Shown here in pieces: positions 1 through 6,210 of a DNA stretch of 9,157 bases (position 1 is the first letter of the stretch; each line of letters begins with the position of its first letter). The stretch spans positions 1 through 9,157 of the forward strand of contig CAIXAY010000181.1 in NCBI GenBank assembly GCA_903917505.1. The letters are read 5' to 3'. This DNA comes from an uncultured beta proteobacterium. Its GTDB lineage: Bacteria; Pseudomonadota; Gammaproteobacteria; Burkholderiales; Rhodocyclaceae. Below the pieces are notes generated by a model that had not been told where the DNA came from, made no database searches, and saw only the letters and a list, made by a program, of their open reading frames with translations. The translations under genes were made by a program, and so were the position numbers.

Positions 1-470
1 GAGAGCACGATGCCGATCGCCCGCTCGCGCTGGTCCTGGGCCAGGGAGCGGAAGAAGAAATCGATCGGCAGGCGATGGCCGCGCGGCGCGGTCGGCTCGA
101 GCAGGTGCAGCGCGCCGTTGAGAAAAGCCATGTCGTAATTGGGCGGGATGATGTAGGCGCAATTGGCGCGCACCACCATGCCGTCCGCGACCTCGAAGAC
201 CTGCATGCGGGTGTAGCGCTGGATGAGTTCGGTGAGCAGGCTCTTGTGGTCCGGCGCGAGGTGCTGCACCAGGACGAAGGCCATGCCGGGTTCGGCGTCG
301 GCGGGCATGCCCGAGAAGAAGGCCTCGAACGCGGCCAGGCCGCCGGCCGAGGCGCCGATGCCGACGATCGGGAAGTCGCGGTCCGGCGGGCTCGGGCAGG
401 GCACATCGGGGGCGATCGGCGGAGCGGGAAGCGGCGCTTTGGTCGCTCTTGAAACTTTCTTGGCAGGCAT
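1..470 (-). CDS. CheB-type methylesterase domain protein, N-terminal part (cut by left edge)
   Basis: This is an open minus-strand frame of 156 complete codons from an ATG at 470-468, running past base 1. After a Pro-rich leader (about residues 1-32) comes a CheB methylesterase fold start. FPIVGIGASAGGL at about 33-45 carries the expected nucleophile Ser41, and LVQHLAPDHKS at about 67-77 carries the expected catalytic His70. The catalytic Asp would lie outside the window. CheB enzymes remove methyl groups from glutamates of chemoreceptors. There is no receiver domain before the methylesterase domain, unlike classical CheB. That arrangement is typical of large CheB/CheR/PAS/histidine-kinase fusions, so I infer a hybrid sensor, but only the CheB part is visible. 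The Shine-Dalgarno site is weak (GGA about 8 nt upstream). The gene is divergent from the DUF5329-like gene. Domain call sure; full architecture inferred. Confidence 0.88.
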   Translation of the reverse strand, partial: MPAKKVSRATKAPLPAPPIAPDVPCPSPPDRDFPIVGIGASAGGLAAFEAFFSGMPADAEPGMAFVLVQHLAPDHKSLLTELIQRYTRMQVFEVADGMVVRANCAYIIPPNYDMAFLNGALHLLEPTAPRGHRLPIDFFFRSLAQDQRERAIGIVL

Positions 471-882
471 CGCAAATCCAGAATGCCCAATGACAGGCGC
501 TGTGAAGGGATGGTACGCGCATTGGCGCGTTCCAGTCTGTTTATATCGAGTAAACCCGGGCGCTCGTTGCGGGCTCAGGAAGGCCTTCCGTCTTGTGTCT
601 TTGCCCCGGTGCGATCGGCACCCGCCGAGTCTTGATCAGAGCGATCGAATTGTCCGTACGCTAGCGAACATTACCGGAATCGAAACAGGCGCAAGGTGCG
701 TTGCCGAACGGAGGATTTCCGGCAGGCCGCGACAATAGTTACGCGATTACGGTCTGGCGACCTAAGCCGAATTACGGAGCTCTGTCATTCTCATGCAAGA
801 AACAGCTGCCAACAAACCCGTCGGACAGCGCCGAGGTCGGGCATTCAGGTTCTGCCGCACGGCCGCTGCTCGAGCGCGAAGC
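471..882. other. Intergenic spacer between divergent CheB-type and DUF5329-like genes
   Basis: There is no convincing gene in these 412 bases; base composition is more AT-rich and uneven than in the flanking genes. A TATAAA-like -10 on the minus strand lies within about 538-546 and could serve the CheB-type gene, but no good -35 sits at the right distance. A perfect 12-bp palindrome, GGAAGGCCTTCC, lies at 578-589. A 61-codon plus-strand frame from a TTG at 701 ends with its TGA overlapping the ATG of the next gene. It has no recognisable sequence and no clear ribosome site. Confidence 0.5.
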
Positions 883-1254
883 ATGACGCTGCGCGCGCTC
901 GGCTTGCTGGCCTTGGCGCTCCTGCTGCCCCTTGCGCATGCGGCGGTGCCGGGCGATACGCAAACCGAAGTCGATTTCCTGCTCGGCTATCTTGCCGTGT
1001 CGGGATGCGAGTTCAATCGCAACGGCAGCTGGTATGACGCCGCTGCCGCACAGGCGCATTTGCGCGAGAAGTACGCCTACCTGGCGGCCTTGCACCGGAT
1101 CGGGAGCGCTGACGATTTCATTGAAAAAGCGGCATCGGAAAGCAGCATCAGCGGCACGCCCTATCAGGTCCGCTGCCAGGGAAGCGCCCCGGTGGCGAGC
1201 CGTAAATGGCTCACTGACGAACTGGTGCGCTATCGATCCCGTCGAACACGGTAG
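883..1254 (+). CDS. DUF5329-like small secreted protein
   Basis: The product has 123 residues. I chose the ATG at 883 because it starts directly at a Sec signal peptide: MTLR, a Leu/Ala-rich core, then AHA with predicted cleavage after residue 20. An in-frame ATG at 793 would place 30 polar residues before it and lacks a ribosome site. The site before 883 is itself weak. The mature part resembles DUF5329: VDFLLGYLAVSGCEFNRNGS at about 30-49, AHLREKY at about 58-64, SADDFI at about 75-80, and a PYQVRC segment at about 93-98. Cys42 and Cys98 could form a disulfide in the periplasm. The family has no known function. The stop codon TAG (1252-1254) directly abuts the stop of the convergent small membrane protein. 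The family call rests on remembered motif pattern, not a profile search. Confidence 0.8.
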   Translation: MTLRALGLLALALLLPLAHAAVPGDTQTEVDFLLGYLAVSGCEFNRNGSWYDAAAAQAHLREKYAYLAALHRIGSADDFIEKAASESSISGTPYQVRCQGSAPVASRKWLTDELVRYRSRRTR

Positions 1255-1404
1255 TTACGCCGAGTTTCGCGCGCCTATCGTTTTCAGCAGGGTCACCGCG
1301 ATGGCGATCACCAGCAGCACGTGGATGAGACCGATGATGGTGTAGGAGGTGACCATTCCGAACAGCCACAGCGCGAAAAGAAGCAGTGCAATCATATACA
1401 GCAT
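1255..1404 (-). CDS. Lmo0937/DUF5670-like small membrane protein
   Basis: This is a 49-residue protein with two hydrophobic stretches, about residues 2-16 and 21-40, separated by the turn MVTSY. It ends in a short basic tail (KTIGARNSA), so two membrane helices in a hairpin are likely. The pattern of a short N-terminus, ALWLFGMVTSYTIIGLIHVL and a basic end matches the Lmo0937 (DUF5670) family, whose function is unknown. The ATG at 1404 is favoured by a good Shine-Dalgarno site: GAGGAA at 1416-1411 on the minus strand, 6 nt before the start. A longer open frame runs upstream in the same frame, but it overlaps the preceding gene and has no family resemblance. The gene lies 134 nt after the last pga-operon gene on the same strand. 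It may be read through from that operon or have its own promoter. Confidence 0.85.
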   Translation of the reverse strand: MLYMIALLLFALWLFGMVTSYTIIGLIHVLLVIAIAVTLLKTIGARNSA

Positions 1405-1410
1405 GGTCGG

Positions 1411-1416
1411 TTCCTC
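1411..1416 (-). promoter_or_regulatory. Shine-Dalgarno site of the 49-aa membrane protein
   Basis: GAGGAA on the minus strand, 6 nt before the ATG at 1404. It fixes the short start and excludes the longer in-frame extension. An imperfect hairpin lies directly upstream at 1417-1438. Confidence 0.7.
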
Positions 1417-1449
1417 ACCGGTGGGCAGCGCCGCCGGTTGGCCGCGCCG

Positions 1450-1474
1450 GCCCGGGCGAGATTTGTTCCCGGGC
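1450..1474 (-). other. Hairpin between the pga operon and the small membrane gene
   Basis: A perfect 7-bp inverted repeat, GCCCGGG at 1450-1456 and CCCGGGC at 1468-1474, encloses an 11-nt loop. A second, imperfect repeat lies at 1417-1438 (ACCGGTGG / CCGCCGGT on plus), with one A-C mismatch when transcribed from the minus strand. No T-run follows either stem on the minus strand, so a standard Rho-independent terminator is not supported. It could be an mRNA 3'-end or leader structure, or chance in GC-rich DNA. Upstream on the minus strand is a TATTAT hexamer (1488-1483), a possible -10 for the small gene, but without a matching -35. Confidence 0.35.
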
Positions 1475-1538
1475 ACAGAAGGATAATAGCGGCGTCGTGA
1501 AGAAGATTCCGTTCGGCCGCGCACACAGCCATCGTCGC

Positions 1539-2696
1539 TCAGCGCAGATCGATAGTGACCAGCTTGATGCCGGTCGTCGATAGCGTGACGAAGATCACCC
1601 GGTCCGGCGTCACGAAAACGCCGGAGGTGCCGGTGTAGTCCCAGGGATGCGGATGATCGATCACCTTCATCAACTCGATCCCGCCGGGCGTCAGCCGCAC
1701 GACCGCGACGCCGCGCGGGCGGACCGGATAAACGGCGAGGCACTGCGCCTCATCACAATGCGCGAGGATGCGGCTTTCGCTGGCCATCGGCGGCAGGCCG
1801 TATTGGATTTTCTCGACTTCCCCAGCCAGGTTGAGCAGGGCGATGAAGCCGCCTTGGCCCGACGATCCGGCCACCACATAGGACGCCAGCGCGGGCACGA
1901 ACTCGACGTCGTAGGCATATCTGATCGGCATGTTGCCGGCGATGCGGCGCTGCCGCGTCACCTTGCCGGTCGCGTCGATCAGCGCGCCGTGCAGGGTCAT
2001 TTCCGGATAGCGTTGCCAGACGACCAGCCAGTTGTGCGCCGAGCCGGCGACGAGCGGCCAGCCGTCGCGGTGGCCGCTGGCGATCTTCGTTTCCTTGCGC
2101 CGGGTGCCGTCGTTCTCGACGATGCGGGCATAGATGTCCTTGCCGGTGCCGAGATCGAGAAAGCCGCCGCGATCGACCCAGCCTTCGCCGTAGGCCACCA
2201 GGAAGCGCTCGCCCATCGCCGCGACGTGACCCGAATGGCCGCCGCGCCGGATCGTCAGGGGGTAGGCGCGCAGCACGCGCAAATCGCTGTCCCACAGGCC
2301 GGCTTGCTGGTTGATGCCGTCGGCGCCGTCCTCGCTGGTCATCAGCAGCGTTCCGGCGGCATTGATGGCGATGCTCGGCGGTTCCTGCGCCTCGGGCCCC
2401 GCCACCAGAAGCTGCGGCGCGCCGAGCGCGGCTTCCTCGCCGGCGCCGGCCTGCAGCCAGGCATAGAAGACATCGTGCTGCCAGTCGCCGCCCGGATTGG
2501 CCTGCGGCGGATTGCCCGGGCTTCCCCACACGACCAGGATCTTATCGCCGATACGGAGCACATCGACGCCGTGCTGCCAGGCGCGGTGATCTTCCGCCGC
2601 GGCATTGCCGCCGGCCATCAGCGCAAGAAAGCAAACGGCAATGAGCTCGCCCAATCCGCCGATGAATTGCCTGAGCGGAACGGGATTCGAGGACAT
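1539..2696 (-). CDS. Secreted beta-propeller-like protein of unknown function, fifth gene of the pga operon
   Basis: The product has 385 residues and I do not recognise a named family. The ATG at 2696 has a good ribosome site (AGGA about 5 nt upstream) 13 nt after the pgaD stop, so co-transcription with pgaABCD is very likely. The N-terminus has a hydrophobic core (about 13-29) followed by GGNAAAEDH, a plausible signal-peptidase I site near residue 34. Cys22 is not in a proper lipobox. The rest is built of short hydrophobic strands repeating every 46-64 residues: KILVVW (~52), TLLMTS (~116), RFLVAY (~164), NWLVVW (~222), SYVVAG (~272), QCLAVY (~318) and RVIFVT (~366). Seven such strands suggest a seven-bladed propeller. 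Cys314 and Cys319 are close enough for a disulfide. Periplasmic or surface location and a role with PNAG are inferences from context; no catalytic motif is seen. Confidence 0.8.
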   Translation of the reverse strand: MSSNPVPLRQFIGGLGELIAVCFLALMAGGNAAAEDHRAWQHGVDVLRIGDKILVVWGSPGNPPQANPGGDWQHDVFYAWLQAGAGEEAALGAPQLLVAGPEAQEPPSIAINAAGTLLMTSEDGADGINQQAGLWDSDLRVLRAYPLTIRRGGHSGHVAAMGERFLVAYGEGWVDRGGFLDLGTGKDIYARIVENDGTRRKETKIASGHRDGWPLVAGSAHNWLVVWQRYPEMTLHGALIDATGKVTRQRRIAGNMPIRYAYDVEFVPALASYVVAGSSGQGGFIALLNLAGEVEKIQYGLPPMASESRILAHCDEAQCLAVYPVRPRGVAVVRLTPGGIELMKVIDHPHPWDYTGTSGVFVTPDRVIFVTLSTTGIKLVTIDLR

Positions 2697-2709
2697 GTTT
2701 CCTGCCCGG

Positions 2710-3204
2710 CTAAGCGGCGATCGAGGGCGCGGCGGTCAGGATGTCGACGCGCACGATTCTACCGTCGGCATCGTGACTGACGCACAGCCGTTTCTCGCGC
2801 TGCCACAGCGCGACCGCGCGCGGATCCTGGCCGAAATCGCGCCCGATCTCGGCGGGCGTGACCGGCGGGGAGCCGGCGCGCCTTTCGTCGCCGCGAAAGC
2901 GCACGATGTTGTACGCCGCCCACAACACCAGCCCGCCGCCGAGCAGCAGCACGATCAGGCTGTACATGCCGATCACCTGGAGCACCTCGTGATAGCCGCC
3001 GAGCACGACCATGTACTTGAAGGCCTGCTGCACGCCGAGCGACCAGGCCAGCAGCGCCAGCAGCGGCAGCCACAGGTAGACCCACAGCGCCCAGAAGACG
3101 AGGGTCAGGGCGCCGTACACCTGCCGCTGGCGCGGCGACTGCAGGTCGGGGCGCTCGATGAGCGGGGATTTCAGGGCAATATGCCGCGGTCCGGACTGAT
3201 CCAT
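2710..3204 (-). CDS. pgaD: PgaD, PNAG synthase accessory subunit
   Basis: The product has 164 residues; E. coli PgaD has about 137. Two membrane helices are clear, about 31-55 (YGALTLVFWALWVYLW) and about 77-98. A cytoplasmic tail begins with YNIVRFRG, matching the conserved YNxxRF step of PgaD. The tail segment VTPAEIG...LWQREKRLCVSHDADGRI (about 115-149) follows the E. coli pattern. In E. coli, PgaD binds PgaC in the inner membrane, and the pair binds c-di-GMP, which stabilises PgaD and activates polymerisation; the same is expected here. The start at 3204 is supported by GAGGG 5-6 nt upstream and lies inside pgaC, giving a 34-nt overlap that suggests translational coupling. The stop is TAG at 2712-2710. 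The extra length is mainly at the N-terminus and the inter-helix loop. Confidence 0.93.
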   Translation of the reverse strand: MDQSGPRHIALKSPLIERPDLQSPRQRQVYGALTLVFWALWVYLWLPLLALLAWSLGVQQAFKYMVVLGGYHEVLQVIGMYSLIVLLLGGGLVLWAAYNIVRFRGDERRAGSPPVTPAEIGRDFGQDPRAVALWQREKRLCVSHDADGRIVRVDILTAAPSIAA

Positions 3205-4451
3205 CGTGCCCTCTTCTTGGTGTTTCGCAGCAGCGCGCGCGGCGCCGCGACGATGGTGGTGATCATGTTGAGGATCCAGTAGGCCAGCGGGTACCAGATC
3301 ATCCAGTAGAAACTCTTGAGTGCGCCTTTGTCGTAACGCGCATCGAGCGCCAGGCTGACGCCGATCTGCATCAGGCAGGTGGTGCCGACCATGACGCCGT
3401 TCCAGCCCGAGAGAAAACTCGGCACGCTGTATTCCGGCGGCAGTTCAACGACAAAGCCGACCAGCCACAAGGTCGCGATGACCAGGATCGAATAGGCCCA
3501 CAGCACGCTCAGCATGAACTCGAGCAGCACCGGCCACATGCGGCGCGCGTCCCAGAGGTGCTCGATGCGCCAGTTCTTCATCATCACCTGGATGCCGCCG
3601 GTTGCCCAGCGCAGCCGCTGCTGCCAGAGCCCGCGCAAGGTCTCGGGCGCGAGAATCCAGCACTGCGCTTTCGGTTCGAAGCGCACGTCCCAGTGCCGGA
3701 TCTGGAGCTTCCAGCTGACGTCGATATCCTCGGTCAGCATGTCCGAACTCCAGTAGCCGACGTCGTGCAGGGCCGCCTTGCGGAAACAGGCGACGACGCC
3801 CGACACGGTGAAGATGCGGCCATAGGTTCGCTGGGCGCGCTTGATCAATCCGACGATCGACGAATATTCGCCGACCTGCAGCTTGCCGAGCAGCGTCGAA
3901 CGGTTGCGCACGCGCGGGTTGCCGGTGACCGCGCCGACGCGCGGGTTGAGGAAGTGCACCATCATCCACGACAGCGCCTGCGGATCGAGCAGGGCATCGG
4001 CGTCGATGCAGCACAGGAATTGCGCCGGCGTCATCAGCGACGCCGTGGTCAGCGCCACCGCCTTGCCCTGGTTGCGCGCGCAATGGATGACCCGCACCTT
4101 GCGGTGCCGCGCGGCGAGTGCGTCAAGGATGTTTCGCGTTTCGTCGGCGCTGCCATCATTGACCAGCAGGATGTCGAAATCCGGGTAGGTCGAAGCGAGC
4201 AGGTATTCGACCGTGTCTTCGATGTCGCGGCCCTCGTTGTGGCAGGGCACGATGACCGTCACCGGCGGATAATCGGGCAGCGCCGGCGGCGTTTCCGGCT
4301 CGCCACGCGAGCGGCTTTCCTTCGCTGGCCGCTCGTAACGAAAATAGTAGAACACGGCGCCTATCATCCACAGATGCGCCATGAACAGCGGATAGTAGTA
4401 GGAGTACGCCGAGAAGAACTCGACCGGCGAGGTTCCGGGATCCGGCATCAT
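3171..4451 (-). CDS. pgaC: PgaC, poly-beta-1,6-N-acetylglucosamine synthase
   Basis: A family 2 processive glycosyltransferase of 426 residues (E. coli PgaC has about 441). It polymerises UDP-GlcNAc into beta-1,6 chains at the inner membrane. An N-terminal membrane helix spans about 17-37. The GT2 domain runs about 64-290: VTVIVPCHNE (64-73), NDGS with Asp99, the metal-binding DAD at 150-152, TED at 240-242 (catalytic base region) and QRLRW at 278-282. C-terminal hydrophobic segments lie at about 308-336, 350-368 and 380-402. All key GT2 residues are present, so it should be active. The true start is ATG at 4451: it overlaps the pgaB stop by 4 nt (ATGA) and gives the normal family N-terminus. 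The frame stays open further upstream inside pgaB, but that part is an out-of-frame shadow. A second ATG follows immediately at 4448. Confidence 0.96.
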   Translation of the reverse strand: MMPDPGTSPVEFFSAYSYYYPLFMAHLWMIGAVFYYFRYERPAKESRSRGEPETPPALPDYPPVTVIVPCHNEGRDIEDTVEYLLASTYPDFDILLVNDGSADETRNILDALAARHRKVRVIHCARNQGKAVALTTASLMTPAQFLCCIDADALLDPQALSWMMVHFLNPRVGAVTGNPRVRNRSTLLGKLQVGEYSSIVGLIKRAQRTYGRIFTVSGVVACFRKAALHDVGYWSSDMLTEDIDVSWKLQIRHWDVRFEPKAQCWILAPETLRGLWQQRLRWATGGIQVMMKNWRIEHLWDARRMWPVLLEFMLSVLWAYSILVIATLWLVGFVVELPPEYSVPSFLSGWNGVMVGTTCLMQIGVSLALDARYDKGALKSFYWMIWYPLAYWILNMITTIVAAPRALLRNTKKRARWISPDRGILP

Positions 4452-6208
4452 GGTTTCGTCTCTTTCAAGCGGGGTGGATAGACGCGCAGGGACAGGGCCG
4501 GCGCCAGCAGTTCGAGCGGCGTTTCGTCGCCGATAAAATCGGCCGACCGGTAGCCGAAATTGAGCGCCCCTTCGAGTTGCAGCGCTCGCATCTGCCAGGG
4601 AATCCCGGCGGCGAGGCTGCGGTCTGCCGGCGCTGGAGCGCCGGGCAGCATGAAGATGAGCTTGTTCCAGATGTCGGGAGACCCCTCGGCCTGGCCCAGG
4701 GATCGGCCCAGGGCGGCGAGCGAGGCCTGGTCGAGCGGCGCCAGCCGATCGCTCGGCGCACTCGTCAAGGCCACGTAGTCGTAGGCCGCGATGGCGGCTG
4801 CAATGGCCGGCGCCGCATCGGGCAGGAAGTCCAGCATGCGCACCGTGGCCATCGGCATGCGGAAGGCGCGCACGCGCGTCGCGTACCGACGCGTCAATTC
4901 CAGGCTGGCGGCGTCGAGGGCTTCGCCGGAAGCGGGCGCCGTTGCGAAGGCCAGGCCATCGAAATTGGCGTGGCGTGCCAGGTCCTCGTAAATTTCGCCG
5001 ATACACTCCGGCGACACGCCGGGACTGCCGAGCGGCATCACCGCGATCACTTTCACATCGGTCCGCGAAGCGAGTTGCCACGCGGCCCGGTTGAACAGGT
5101 CGCCGCGCATCGGCAGGCAGCGGTTCGGGAAATAGGCGGCGGCGCTGCCGTCGCCGCGCTCGCCGCTCATCGCCCGCAGGAAGACGTGTGTCGGCTTGAG
5201 GACTTCGATGCGATCGAGCAGCGCCGACAGATTGCGCTCCTGGCGCAGCGGATCGGCGCTGTAGATTTCATCGAGACCGACCTCGATGACGCGCACCGGT
5301 TCGCGTGTGCGCGGCCCGCGCACTTCGACGGCGAATTCGGCCAGCGAGGGATCGTGTTCGATCAGCGTGCGGCGCACGGCGCTCAGCGGAAGGTCCGGCG
5401 TGTTGGCGCCGTCGTCGAGGGTCAGGGCGATGGTCATGCCCGACTCGCCGGCGATGCGCAGCAACTCGCCGTTGTAACTGCCGTAGGGCCAGACAATGAC
5501 GCGCGGGCGCCGCCCTGTTTCGCGCGCAATGACATCGGAATTGCGTGCGAGGTCGGCGCCGACGCGCGCCCGCCAGCTTGCATCGGTCTCGTAGGTGCCG
5601 TCGGCGGCGTCATAGGTGCGGGCCGTCGCCGCCGGCTGCAGGTTGCCCTGCGGATTGGCGAGGATGCCGCGGTGCAGGTCATAGGTGTGCGAAGCGATTT
5701 CGACGAGGCCCGAGTCGGCCATCTCGCGCAGTTCGCCCCAGCTCGGGAAGCTGGCTTCGACGACCGTGCCTTTTTCTCCGTACGGCGTCGCGACGCCCTG
5801 CGGCGTGTCTATCCAGCGTCCGACCACGGCCAGCACCGCCGGGAAGCCGAACTCGCGCAGCAGCGGATAGACGCGGGTGTAGAAGGAAAGATAGGCGTCA
5901 TCGAAACTCAGCAGCACCGCGCGCGGCGGCAAAGGTTTCCCGCCTTGGCGCGCCGAGACGATGGCCTCGACGCTGACCGGCGTGTAGCCGTTGCCGCGCA
6001 GCCAGGCGAACTGCCTGACCAGCGCCGCGCTGTCGACGGCGTAGGGGTCCGGGTAGTCGCGCACGTCGTCGCGCGCTTCGTGGTAGGAGAGCACGACAAA
6101 GCTTCCGGGCACGGCGTAGGGGTCGGCCAGCGTCGAATCGCGCGCCGCGGCTAGCGCCTGCGCCACGCACGCGGCCAGGAGAAAGGTGATCAAAGCGAGC
6201 CGGCGCAT
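4448..6208 (-). CDS. pgaB: PgaB, PNAG N-deacetylase with a reduced C-terminal hydrolase-like domain
   Basis: The product has 586 residues against about 672 in E. coli. It partly de-N-acetylates PNAG in the periplasm, which is needed for export through PgaA. The NodB/CE4 domain (about 36-295) has VLSYHE with His43, the metal-binding FDD at 102-104 (followed by Ala, not the usual Gly), SHTYDLH with His174 and His179, and WPYG at 240-243. The C-terminal domain (about 304-580) aligns by eye with E. coli PgaB (RVIEVGLDEIY, YFPNRCLPMRGDLFNRAAWQ, IYEDLARHANFDG, LNFGY). It lacks two internal stretches, and the FHDD-type acidic motif is replaced by FATA (421-424). Start 6208 lies 2 nt after the pgaA stop and opens with a signal peptide. 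LAAC (11-14) could be a short lipobox, but signal-peptidase I cleavage near residue 20 is also possible. Its ribosome site is weak. Confidence 0.94.
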   Translation of the reverse strand: MRRLALITFLLAACVAQALAAARDSTLADPYAVPGSFVVLSYHEARDDVRDYPDPYAVDSAALVRQFAWLRGNGYTPVSVEAIVSARQGGKPLPPRAVLLSFDDAYLSFYTRVYPLLREFGFPAVLAVVGRWIDTPQGVATPYGEKGTVVEASFPSWGELREMADSGLVEIASHTYDLHRGILANPQGNLQPAATARTYDAADGTYETDASWRARVGADLARNSDVIARETGRRPRVIVWPYGSYNGELLRIAGESGMTIALTLDDGANTPDLPLSAVRRTLIEHDPSLAEFAVEVRGPRTREPVRVIEVGLDEIYSADPLRQERNLSALLDRIEVLKPTHVFLRAMSGERGDGSAAAYFPNRCLPMRGDLFNRAAWQLASRTDVKVIAVMPLGSPGVSPECIGEIYEDLARHANFDGLAFATAPASGEALDAASLELTRRYATRVRAFRMPMATVRMLDFLPDAAPAIAAAIAAYDYVALTSAPSDRLAPLDQASLAALGRSLGQAEGSPDIWNKLIFMLPGAPAPADRSLAAGIPWQMRALQLEGALNFGYRSADFIGDETPLELLAPALSLRVYPPRLKETKP

Positions 6209-6210
6209 TC

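Noticed and set aside
701..886. Possible 61-codon leader peptide ending with a TGA overlapping the DUF5329-like ATG
   Set aside because: It begins with TTG without a ribosome site, has no recognisable sequence, and sits in DNA that otherwise looks non-coding; the overlap is likely chance.
1647..2780. Long plus-strand open frame of 377 codons
   Set aside because: It is antisense to the propeller-like gene and the end of pgaD. The product is rich in Arg, Ala, Gly, His and Asp without family motifs, as expected for the shadow of a GC-rich gene.
4452..5081. Upstream extension of the pgaC frame
   Set aside because: It lies wholly inside pgaB in another frame, and the 4-nt ATGA overlap gives a normal PgaC N-terminus at 4451.
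4577..6154. Plus-strand open frame of 525 codons
   Set aside because: Antisense to pgaB throughout; no motif, and biased His/Arg/Gly composition.
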